This document shows, piece by piece, positions 39,656-53,420 of a DNA stretch of 64,000 nt. Position 1 is the first letter of the stretch. Each line of letters opens with the position of its first letter. The translations under genes were made by a program, and so were the position numbers. The notes under the pieces were generated by a model. It was not told where the DNA came from. It worked only from the letters and a program-made list of their open reading frames with translations, and did no database searches. Source of the stretch: Chamaecrista fasciculata (Eukaryota > Streptophyta > Magnoliopsida > Fabales > Fabaceae); contig QANZ01016182.1 in assembly GCA_003254925.1 (NCBI GenBank), positions 8,039-72,038 on the forward strand. Reading direction: 5' to 3'.

Positions 39656-41615
39656 TTACAAGGATATTGCTGGTATATATATTGGTCATTGAAGGACTAT
39701 GCTGATTAATTTGCATGATTTGATCCCGGTAACTTCAAAGGTTATGGATAAGCTACAAAACACTTGGAAATCAGTCTCATAGTAGTCTGAGTGCTCCATC
39801 TCTTGATGATTGAGCCTTGCTCTTGTTTGATAAATACTTGTCTAAATTGCCAAGTGATGTCAACTAATGAGATGGAAACTAGTCTTTACAAAATTGGAGT
39901 TCAAGGTAAGTGACAAACTCTGTACAACTCAACTTGCATGATGTTGAGAGTATTATGATTGAAAGACTGCTGAACAAAAAATGTTTATTCTTGTTAATTA
40001 GGAATTTGTATTCTCCAGATTCCTCAACAACCCTCCTGGAAGCTTTTAAATGGAATGAGTGACAGATGGCTATAAGCTAATATGGGTATTTGATTTTTGG
40101 GAATTCTCAAATGATCCTATACTATTTGGCATTTCCCTGGAAGAATATTTATTAATCCATTTGGTAGGGACCTAGTAAAATTTTTATATAATTTGTAGTT
40201 TTGCTTTTTGCAGGGAGATGGTTAGCAAAATTAACAGTCAAGGGAAATTGCAAGTGACCCTTAAGTTCTCTACTTTCTCAGACAACTTTATGTAATGGGC
40301 TCCCTTCAGGTGGATAGTTCTAACAAGAAAATAACAGTGGAATTTGATGTAATAATTTTCCTTGATCTTTAAAATAAGCGCCTATGATAATCTCCTTGTG
40401 ATAAATTGTAAGTTTTTGCTTGAATGAAAAAGATCTAAGTTGATTAGCCAATTCATACCAGATTTTAAGGAAGTTCTCTTTTACTAGTGTCAAACTGGCA
40501 ATCTAGTGTGAGAAGAGATGCATAAGCCAAATTGGCATTAGTGGTTATCGAGTATGATGCTGACATTGGAAGTTTAAAATCTAGATAAGATAGTTTTCTG
40601 AATTTCTTTTTTCTTTAGTTGCATTTGGGATTAAAAAGATTCAGTGCTTTTGAGTTTTTTGCTGCTTGCTTTTGAACATAAAAGACAATAAGTAGCTGTG
40701 AAACCTAAAAGGCCAGTAGCAGCATCTTGCTGGAACCCTGTATAGTAATATCTGTTTACAGAATTCATTTTCAAGCTTTGTTGGTGATCCAGTGTTGAGA
40801 AAGTTATGGCTTAAATTAAGGTATGTAAAGAGCTTTTTAACTATTCCTTCATTCCCCATATTTATTATACGAAAAATATGTAAACTTTGCGTTGGTTAGG
40901 TGGCCTGAATAAAGCTTTCTCTGTTTTTACCATAGCACACAACACAGTTCTTTTGTACAAGCAGATTTTATCGATATTACAGGGCAACTTTAGTCATTGT
41001 CCGAAAAATTTCTTCAACTTAAAAAAGTGAGGAAATATCACTGAACTTTCTATTTTGTGTAAATAATCTCTTATTAAAGTTTTCTTTCATTGAAGAAAAA
41101 TTCAAATTTCTTTTAATTTCTTTTGCTACTATTAACTACAACAGTAGTTAATTTTCAGTTTGGATCACTGTAAAACCTGCGACATTAATATAGACTAGAA
41201 TTGTCTCGTCTTATATAATTCATAAAAAAATTATTATGTATGATAATGCGTTATAATAAATGAAGGCACTAAAGTTCAAAACGGTCCATTTAATGAACAT
41301 ACCATAGATTTATCACTTGTCCGTATAAAGCAGGCCCGAAACTTCAAAGTTCGTGTCGGCACTTGGAAACTTCTTTCAAATGAAATAGCGGGTGAGCACG
41401 TAAATATATATGTAAAATAAATAATGGATTAAATCGTTGATTTGATAAAAAAAAGGACCAAATAGTAAGTTTTATCTTATTTTAATTATATGTAATATTT
41501 TTATCATAGTATAAGTGAGACGATGACTAGAAGGTTCATCCCACATATAATATAGTATAGATGTATTTAACGTACATATATAATATAGTATAGATCAGGC
41601 CGAAAAACTTCCATA
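39656..41615. other. Intergenic DNA downstream of the PPR gene
   Basis: The 3' flank of the PPR gene, then AT-rich DNA. No gene is supported. The reading frame at 40641-40859 (-) has no recognisable features. Confidence 0.5.
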
Positions 41616-42095
41616 CTAGGATTGTGATGTTCTTTCTGCTGCTGAACCTCCAAAACACAGGACTCCAAAGCTGCCATTTCCAATGCACCAATGAAGATGA
41701 TTAGTAACTAGATTCATGCACTTATAAAAACCTTTCCAAATGAAGGAACTGTGAGGAGAAGTCTTGAAGGTTAAATCTGGATTGCCACTACCATATCTAT
41801 TCCTAGCCCATTTACTTGCCAAAGCATTCGGATCCTGAAAGAACCTCCAAACATTTTTTGCAAGCAGGGCCCTGTTCATGTTCATGAGACTGGTTTGTCT
41901 TAATGCGAGCATGGATCCCCTAGAGTAATCTAGGGACGAAATGAAGAGAGATAGAGATAATGGTAGAGAGAGAAAATATAAGTGGGACCTACTTCTCTCT
42001 CTACTTATCTTTATCTCTTTCCTCACTTCATCCCTAGAGTACTCTAGGGGATCCATGCTCGTCTTAATGCTAATCCTCCAAACATTTACGTGCTA
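41616..42095 (-). mobile_element. LINE reverse-transcriptase remnant, split by a MITE
   Basis: On the minus strand the translation FGGLALRQTS...LMNMNRALLAKNVWRF is the conserved end of plant LINE reverse transcriptases (GGLGLR..NQALLAKQ-type), followed by KWARNRYGSGNPDL and a degraded part. A palindromic element (41907-42060) interrupts it between the two halves of this conserved block. It is a short dead fragment and covers a different part of the protein from the LINE at 12250-13845. Confidence 0.75.
41907..42060. mobile_element. 154-bp palindromic MITE inside a LINE remnant
   Basis: A near-perfect palindrome. The terminus GAGCATGGATCCCCTAGAGT is mirrored at the other end, and the C/T- and G/A-rich middle also pairs. 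It is flanked by a perfect direct repeat GTCTTAATGC at 41897-41906 and 42061-42070. Because the element is palindromic, the duplication could be counted as 8 to 10 bp, so hAT or Mutator origin is not settled. Insertion into the LINE conserved block shows the order of events. Confidence 0.9.
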
Positions 42096-43189
42096 TGTAT
42101 CGTTTTATTCCTTTCTATTAATTCCCGTATCACAAACATGTAAATAACTGTGCTTTTTAAGCATGATATCTTGAATTTGAGTCAAGTTATATCTATAAAA
42201 AAGATTTTGTTGATGAAACCACAATTCACTTCAATAATCTGACTATTAGTTAGAGAATATTACTTGGTTCTTATCAAAATAGTATGCATTTATCCTATGA
42301 AATTTAAGTGCTACCATGATTCACATTAACACGAATACTCTATGATTGAACACATTAAAGTTAATTAATATTCTCTTTCTCTTCATGGACGTGACTCATA
42401 TACGTTACGTTGAGTAAAATTGCAACTAAAACAAGCCACATATTTAGACTGAATCAGAATATTTTTGTATTCTGAGTAATTGAAAATACTCTGTAACATC
42501 TGCTATCAACGTATAAATTGTAATTAACTAATTGGACCTTTTTATTGCCTTTCCATGACTGTGTAGGGCTCATTATTAGATTGCAGTTCTGCAAAAGTAG
42601 ATGACATAAAGGGGTCCTATTGTAATTAACTAACTAATCCCTTAGAATACAAGTTAGGTTGAAAACTTGAACGCAACATTTTGGTTTTTAAGTTACATTG
42701 GGGTCGAAATCGCAACATATATTAACAGCATATCTCAGTTTTAATAATTTCATAAATAAATCTATAAATTGGTTTGTATGAAGTTTTGTTGGCAACTTTT
42801 ATTGCGGATCTTACTTGTGTAGACCATCATTATCATAAGGGAGTTTATTAATATCTATAAATATAAAATATTTTTTTAAAAAAAAATGAATTATTTTAAA
42901 TTGATTTTATTAAAATAGGATCAAATCGATTTTCTAAGTCTCACTCAAGATTTGAAGAACAGAGTACAGCTGAACATTCATTCAAGACGAATCAGCAGCA
43001 AAATAACAACGTTGATGCCAAAAATTAATGATGGAATAAATCGAAATGCCCAGGAAAAGCTCTAAAACTTTTAACACAATTTATGGGAGTCGTATCCCAA
43101 CATTAAAATAAGCTACTTAATCCAAATAAAGTTAGACTACAATCAACAAAACTTTGTGACTTGCTATTAAGAATTCTTGAGCCTCTGAT
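42096..43189. other. Intergenic AT-rich DNA and RPL11 3' flank
   Basis: No gene is seen. The last 150-200 bases before 43190 are the likely RPL11 3'UTR (minus strand). Confidence 0.5.
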
Positions 43190-45108
<1,919 letters not shown>

Positions 45109-45203
45109 TGGGATAGCAACGAAGAGGGAAATCAGCGGCGTGAGGCAGAGTGGCACAGAGGTATATACAAACAGTAACGACCTATCAACGAAGTTAATGG
45201 CGC

Positions 45204-45211
45204 TAGGGTTT
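45204..45211 (-). promoter_or_regulatory. Telo-box AAACCCTA upstream of RPL11
   Basis: On the minus strand AAACCCTA lies about 100 bp upstream of the RPL11 ATG. This placement is typical of plant ribosomal-protein promoters. The motif is seen; its activity is inferred. Confidence 0.65.
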
Positions 45212-45403
45212 TTCTGATGGCTTAAATGACAACAATATCCTTGGTTTAGGCTTTTTAAACAAAGCTGAAATCTCATTTTGGTCCTCTAACTATAAGCTCA
45301 ATTCCGTTTTGGTCCTTAAAATTCTTTTTGTTATCTGTTTTAGTCCTCAAACTTGATCTTTTATTCCATCATTATTCTGAAACACGATTCTATTTATTTT
45401 TTA

Positions 45404-46456
45404 GGTCAAAGTGCGAATTTGGTCCTGTATCTTTGCTCCAGGTCCCAAATCAGTCCTATATCTTTTTTTGTCTTGAATTTGGTCCATATGTTTTGAAAAC
45501 CTTCCATCGTTAGTCCTCTGTCCATTTTAAATTACAATTTAGTCTTGAAAACTTCAAGTCCCTTTCACTTTAGTCCCTGACTATCAAAATGAAAGTGAAA
45601 GAGCATCCCTGAAGATTCTCAAACCTTACATCTTGGTCCCTAATCTATGAATTCTTCATGAAATGGAATAAAAATTCAAAAACAACACAAATTAAAGCAA
45701 ATGACAGAGGGACCAAAACTGAAAACGTAGAAAATTTAAAACCCACCCGAAAAATGCCCCAAACTCACCGGAAAACGTACGAAAATCGCCGAGAAACTCA
45801 AGAACTCATCCAAAAACCTCAATCCTTACTGAAATCTCACTCAAATAATCGCCCTCAAATACTTTAAGAAAGAATTTTCAAAAATTCAAACTTTCTTCTA
45901 TCACCCCCCCCCCCTCCTCAAAAGTTTAGATTTTCGAAAATTCTTTCTTAAAGCATTTGATGACGATTATTTGAGTGAGATTTCAGTGAGAATTGAGGAT
46001 TTTAGATGAGTTCTTGAGTTTCTCGACGATTTCCGTACGTTTCCGGCGTGAGTTTAGGGCATTTTCCAGTGGGTTTTAAATTTTCTGCGTTTTCAGTTTT
46101 GGTCCCTCTGTCATTTGCTTTAATTTGTGTTGTTTTCGCATTTCTATTCCATTTCATAAAGAATTCATGGATTAGAGACCAAGATGTAAGGTTTGAGAAT
46201 CTTCAGGGATACTCTTTCACTTTCATTTTGATACTCAGGGACTTGAAGTTTTTAGGACTAAACTGTAATTTAAAATAGACGGAGGACTAACGGTGGGAGG
46301 TTTTCAAAACATATGGGACCAAATCCGAGACAAAAAAAGATATAGGACTGATTTGGCACCTGGAGCAAAGATACAGGACCAAATTCGAGATAAAAAAGAT
46401 ATAGGACTGATTTGGGAACTTGAGCAAAGTTATAGAACCAAATTCGTACTTTGGCC
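45404..46456. mobile_element. 1053-bp palindromic Mutator-like element
   Basis: Inverted arms of roughly 480-530 bp surround a C-rich centre near 45900-45920. The termini are GGTCAAAGTGCGAATTTGGT and, in reverse complement, GGCCAAAGTACGAATTTGGT. A perfect 9-bp target duplication TATTTTTTA flanks it (45395-45403 and 46457-46465), the hallmark of Mutator-superfamily insertion. There is no transposase; the short frames inside are by-products of the arms. It lies about 300 bp upstream of the RPL11 start. Confidence 0.93.
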
Positions 46457-46465
46457 TATTTTTTA

Positions 46466-46935
46466 TAGTTATCTATCTCTGATCTAAATAACTGGTATAA
46501 ATAATTTCTCTCATTTATGTCACGAGTTAGAGAGAAAGAGAGAAAAATGTTTGAGGACCTAATTAAGATTTTGACCTTTTAATAATATATATTATTCTAC
46601 TTAAGAAATAGCCATTTTTTATTTTATTTAAAATAAAATAGGTTTAAAAATTAGGACAATTTAAAGGGGGGGGGGGGGGAATTTTCGAATGTTTTGTGCA
46701 ATTATTAAAAGTTATACATTCTACAACTTAAAGAATTTCAAATGTTCTAACTTTTAACCATATATTTAATTAAAAATCTATATGACATATCACATAAGAA
46801 AAAGGAATTATAAACATTCTATAATTTAACCATTTCTTAAAAATGAAAAAAGAATAATATGCTCCAGAGTCGAATGAAAGAACTTGACCATTTCCTCAAC
46901 TTCACCACATTTTCAATCCTCAAGTATTTGAACTC
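46466..46935. other. Intergenic AT-rich DNA
   Basis: No gene is seen. A G-run of about 13 bases occurs at 46667-46679. Confidence 0.5.
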
Positions 46936-47107
46936 TTAGGGCCTGTTTGGCAACCACACATCCCAATCTCATCCTATTTCAATCCTAATCTCAACCTAAA
47001 ATTAGATGAACAGTCCAGTTTGGGTGTTTGTGTGGCACATAATCTCATCTCAATCTCATCCTAATCCTCATCTCATCCAAATCATCATCCNCCCAAACAG
47101 GCCCTTA
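46936..47107. repeat. Short hAT-like MITE
   Basis: The ends TAGGGCCTGTTTGGCAACCA and, in reverse complement, TAAGGGCCTGTTTGG are inverted repeats of the well-known plant type. The interior repeats 'caatctcatcctaat'. One ambiguous base is at 47092. No matching 8-bp target duplication was found. Confidence 0.75.
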
Positions 47108-47907
47108 GTTGTTCATGATTAGTTTAGGTTTGTCCTTCCATGATTTGCACATACCACTTTTGCAGGTAAGTTAATCGTCCAATAAAAACCTCTTGTTTTC
47201 TTGTATCTTCATTCTTTAAAGGATAATTACATGCAATAAACCATTGAGTTTTCTTGTTTCTAGCTTTTCCATCATACCCACCATATATGAACATAAGACA
47301 CTTGAATTGAGCTTCTGAGATTAGCTGGCTAAACTATTCTTGTAAAGTCTTCTTGAGTCATCTTGTTTGAGATCACAAGGCAGATTAATTTTCTGAATCT
47401 TAGATTAATTCCATGATGAATTTGTAATTCTTAATCAGCCTATAAAAAATTGATGAAAGGGTCCTGTAAATCAGATTCTATGCTCATTTGTACTAAAAAA
47501 AAAAAAAAAGATTCTATGCTCATGAAAACTTTTTGTAATAGATATACTCCTTCATAGTTCACATAATGCAGTTTCGAGGGGCTATAAAGAAACAAACTTC
47601 ATATAACAAGCTATCTCAGCATAGCTGCAAAACACAAAATCTTAGAAGAAAAAGGCAATCTTAATAGAATGTCAGAGCTTAGGTGAAAAACAGCTTATCT
47701 CTAACCTGACTATAAATGACGTCAATGGTATACAGTTTACATATATAAAGGAGCTCTGAAAATAAATCTGCAAAACTGGTTGGATCATATTATATTATCA
47801 CAACCCTTACTCTCTCTCTTGTAAAACATGCTAATAAATAATTAAGAGACTCGTATTGGAAAGAATAGGAAGGAAGGAAACACTCTAAGTGAATGATGAA
47901 TCTACAA
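47108..47907. other. Intergenic DNA and DIM1 3' flank
   Basis: No gene is seen; the part near 47700-47907 is probably the DIM1 3'UTR (minus strand). Confidence 0.45.
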
Positions 47908-49787
<1,880 letters not shown>

Positions 49788-49841
49788 CTATGTGAAGTTG
49801 CACTTAGGTCACTCTTTAGGGCACAGAAAGCAAAATGTGAA

Positions 49842-50157
49842 ATATTTATACTTGGTCCAATAATAATATAGTCAAAGTACACTTTTGGTCTTATAACTTT
49901 TGTTCAGGTCTCACTTTGGTGCCATAACTTTTTTTGTTGCACTTTTGGTCCCATATCTTTTGCTCAGGTTGCAGATTTGGTCCCATGTTGCACTTTTGGT
50001 TTCATATTTTTTGGGGCAGGTTACAAAATTGGTGTCATATCTTTTGATCAGGTTGTAGAGTTGGTCTCAAATCTTTGGGGCAGGTGGGACTGACGGTGGA
50101 ACTTTTTGTAAAGGTATAGGATCAATAATAATATTTATACTTGGTCCAATAATAATA
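49842..50157. repeat. 27-bp direct repeats flanking a 'ttggtcc' element fragment
   Basis: A perfect 27-bp direct repeat (beginning ATATTTATACTTGGTCCAAT) occurs at 49842-49868 and 50131-50157. Between the copies are about 260 bp of 'cttttggtcccatatctttt' repeats, like one arm of the fold-back family. The block lies about 100 bp upstream of the DIM1 ATG. Confidence 0.75.
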
Positions 50158-50702
50158 AAGGATTTGATTACAGACATTATAAACCATGAGCCATTCTTCA
50201 TTAAGGTCAATGAATACACAAATTAAAAGGATAACATGCTACTATAAGTATGTAAATTGCATGGGCAGAAACTGTAAGGTAAATAATGCCTAAAATTTTT
50301 TGGCTTGGTTCATAGGAAGAAGGCTTATCTAAATGTCTATCATATCAAGTTATCAACTCAGTCCAAAAAAACTTACATAAAATATGTAAGGGCCGGCCTT
50401 CTTTTGAGAAAGAGAGTAATCACTGATTAGAATCCTTAGTATTTTCATCAATCTATAACTAAAATGATAAAAGCTCAAATATTGCTACTAATTTACCTAA
50501 ACAAAAAAAAATGAGACAGCATTTTCCTCAACAGAACAGGAAAAAAATGATGGAAGATGATGTAGTTAAAAACAACCTAGCAAGAAAATCAAATCAAAGA
50601 TTAAGAAGAAACCTTTGGAGAATACTGGGGTTTGGCCACTAAGTTGTTCCAGCACCTACAGAAACGTAATAAAGAAAGAAATGCAAAATTGAGTCAAAAC
50701 AT
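50150..50702 (-). pseudogene. RPL11 fragment: exon 3 with parts of introns 2 and 3
   Basis: This segment is a diverged copy of 44344-44827 in RPL11, in the same orientation. The 43-bp exon 3 copy is at 50613-50655 with both splice sites kept (AG acceptor and GT donor). It differs from the RPL11 exon at three positions, all synonymous, so it still encodes [14 protein letters not shown]. An extra stretch of about 35-40 bp sits near 50400-50440 and another near 50175. No copies of exons 1, 2, 4 or 5 are nearby, so it cannot make RPL11. Confidence 0.85.
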
Positions 50703-51202
50703 TCTAAAAGACTAAAACACAGGATACTCACTACCCCAATAACAAGCAAATAACAAAAGAGAACAAGCAAAACATGTTCAATAATCCAGAACCCCGAGCA
50801 TCATCAGTATCAACTAACAACAATCAATATTAAGAAAAGGAAATATGTTATATACTTATATATATACACCCACAGTCCACAGAATAACAGAAATACTAAT
50901 CCACAGTCCACAGAATTACAGATATCACCAAGCAGGTTGTGTTAATATCACCAAGCAGCGATGGCACAATATTACAGATATCCAAACATATGTTATATAT
51001 ATATATATATATATATACACCCACAGTCATACCTATACACCCACGACGACGAAGCCGACGACGATGAGCGATGGCGGAGATGGAGCGATGAGTGTCGAAG
51101 GCGCCGCTGACTCGCTGAGGGAGTGAGGAAGCTTTAGGAGAGTTACTGAGTTAGGGTTAGAAATTTCGAATTTAGGAAATATATATATATATTTTTTTTT
51201 TT
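50703..51202. other. Intergenic DNA with AT and CA-rich simple repeats
   Basis: Contains short repeats such as 'cacccacagtc' (about 50867, 51018) and an AT microsatellite at 50995-51016. A small frame at 51064-51126 (MSDGGDGAMSVEGAADSLRE) is GC-richer than its surroundings but has no recognisable domain, so I do not call it a gene. Confidence 0.4.
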
Positions 51203-51699
51203 GCGAAAGTCCTATTTTGATTCTCCTATTATGCCCAGTGTTTCAAATTGGTCCCTCTATTATTTTTCGTTCTATATTGGTCCCCCAATCATGCAAAACT
51301 TGACAAAGTTGGTCACTCTAACGTTTTCCATCCATTTTTCCGTTAAAAAAAGACAATTAATTTTTAACTCCTAAAAGTTTAATTTTTTTGCATTAAGGAT
51401 TTTTTTCTCTATAATAGAATCAAAATGTAAAAAAGAAAAAATAATTGGGGTGTTTTAGTTATTTCACGCAAAAAAACAAATTTTTTTCCCCTCTCTCTCT
51501 CTCTCAATGCCAAACAATTAAACTTTTAGGAGTTAAAAATTAATTGTTTTTTTTTTAACGAAAAAATGGATGGAAAACGTTAGAGGGACCAATTTTGTCA
51601 AGTTTTGTATAATTGGGGGACCAATATAGAACGAAAAATCATAGGGGCACCAATTTGGAATACTGGACATAATAGGGGAACCAAAATAGGACTTTGGTC
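51203..51699. repeat. Palindromic element of the 'ttggtcc' type
   Basis: The left end GCGAAAGTCCTATTTTG is mirrored by GACCAAAGTCCTATTTTGGT at the right end. Arms of about 190 bp pair (for example 'gttttccatccatttttccg' against its complement). The flanks are T-runs, so no target duplication can be judged. Confidence 0.75.
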
Positions 51700-51721
51700 T
51701 TTTTTAGAAAAAAAAAAGTGC

Positions 51722-51862
51722 AAGGGGGGCCGGGTTCAGCACCCTACCCCGGGGCGGGGCGGGATTTTTTCATCCTGGCCCAGCCTTGCACTAAATTGGC
51801 ACAATTTTTTTTTCCAACGGGCCGGGTTGATCGGGCCGACCGGGTCTTGTACACCCCTACTT
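51722..51862. repeat. Partial hAT-like element
   Basis: The right end in reverse complement is TAGGGGTGTACAAGACCCGG, almost the same as the terminus of the element at 19877. GC-rich 'ggcccggg' text follows, but the opposite terminus is not seen, so the copy is truncated. Confidence 0.6.
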
Positions 51863-52006
51863 CATCAAATCACTTACCACGTACATATATTTTTATGAGA
51901 CATACTTGAGAGTTGAGAATGAATTCAAACTTTAAAGATATATTCAATGGTACATTCAAATTTACTTAAAATGATATACTCATTAGTCCTTTAAAATGAT
52001 TAATAA

Positions 52007-52342
52007 CTAGGAAGCATGAACACTTCATTCTAAGGGCGTGTCGTCGTGTCGGATATGGACACATGTCCGTGTCCGACACCCATACGACACCCACACAAAA
52101 CATATTCATAAGTTTCAAAATATAAAATTAATTTTTTGTGACTTTAACATGACAAACAATATAAAATAATAATACATATGACATATATTATAAATAAATA
52201 TTATAATTTTTTAAAGTTCTCATCAAAATTTATGGATTTTTAATTATTTATATATATAAATATATGTCGTGTCGTGTCATGTAAGTTTAAAAATTTGACG
52301 TGTCGGTGTGTCCATGTCGTGTCCCGTGTCTATGCTTCCTAG
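52007..52342. mobile_element. 336-bp hAT-type element
   Basis: The termini are CTAGGAAGCATGAACAC and, in reverse complement, CTAGGAAGCATAGACAC. The flanking 8-mers ATTAATAA (51999-52006) and ATTAACAA (52343-52350) match at 7 of 8. The interior has repeated 'gtgtcgtgtc' text on both sides of an AT-rich middle. The flanking 'ttagtccttt / tttcaaagac' text suggests that it sits inside an older fold-back arm. Confidence 0.82.
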
Positions 52343-52350
52343 ATTAACAA

Positions 52351-53420
52351 ATATACTTTTTTGATCTTTCAAAGACTAAATTGTGTATTTCAATCTTTCA
52401 GAGACCAAATTATCACCTCGATGATCTTTTAGGGACTGAATTGTTAGTTTACTCTTTAAAAAATGATGAAAAATACTCTAAATAATTTATTTTGTGCTAA
52501 AAAATTCTTTTTATTAATATTCTCATTCAAAAATTATTTTTTGACCATATTTAAATACAACAATAATTTGTTTTTGTTTCAATCAATATCAAATTTTACA
52601 AATATTTCGGCCAAAAAAATTTTTTACAAATACTAGTAAGAAAAAAAAAATTAAAAATATTAAATTTTACAAAATTAACTTTTTTTAAAATTTCAAATAA
52701 CTTTTTTCATAATAAATAAAACTTGAAAATATTATGTGAACTGAAATTTTTGCAGAAGGTTTGAAGGCTAATTGCCTTGACGGTAAGGCCAAATTTGTGG
52801 CAGCTGCAACCTACTAATTGATGTTCACACGAATTTGTGCTAGTTTTTTCTTTTTGCATAAGAATAGAGGATCACTTTGCAGTTTGCACAACTATTAGTT
52901 CGGGAAGATGGAAGAGCTTAACCATTTGGCGAAATGTGTTCAGGCCAAAATACATAAGTTGCATTTCCTTTTCTGATGCATTAGGGAACATATCAGATAT
53001 GCAAGTAATCTTCCCACATTCCCATCTGCTTAGTCCTTCAGAGAAAAGGATACAGTATTTGGCTGACATTCTTAGGCAACTTCTTGACTTTTTTTTTCCA
53101 TATTCCTATCTATCTTTTGGTGACTCTTGTTCTTTTTCTTTCACTTACTAGTTTTTGACTCACAAATTCAACCACTCAATAGGGCTTACGGTGCTGAGTA
53201 TGAATTTAATGGGTTAACCAAAAGTGAGCTAAGTATTAAAGAAAAAACACATGTACCATTCTGGTCTACCATGTGTGAAGATTATTATCAGTTTCTACAT
53301 ATATAGATCTATTCGACTTAACTAACTAATCAATTAATAATACAAATAGTTACACAATATTCTCTGCAATTTTTTTCTACAAAGGTCATAAAGCAATGAT
53401 TATGAGAATCAGTTGAAGCA
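52351..53420. other. Intergenic DNA
   Basis: The first 110 bp look like the other arm of the older fold-back element. The rest is AT-rich. A frame at 52837-53151 (+) lacks any recognisable domain. No gene is called. Confidence 0.45.

Noticed and set aside
45658..46278. Several 60-80-residue frames between RPL11 and DIM1
   Set aside because: They are mirror-image by-products of the 1053-bp palindrome (proline/lysine-rich on one arm, phenylalanine/serine-rich on the other).
51064..51126. Short GC-rich frame MSDGGDGAMSVEGAADSLRE
   Set aside because: Only 20 residues, with no upstream or downstream exon that continues it; it could be a leftover first exon, but this cannot be supported.
52837..53151. 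104-residue plus-strand frame
   Set aside because: Low similarity to any known domain, no splice or regulatory context, and AT-rich surroundings.
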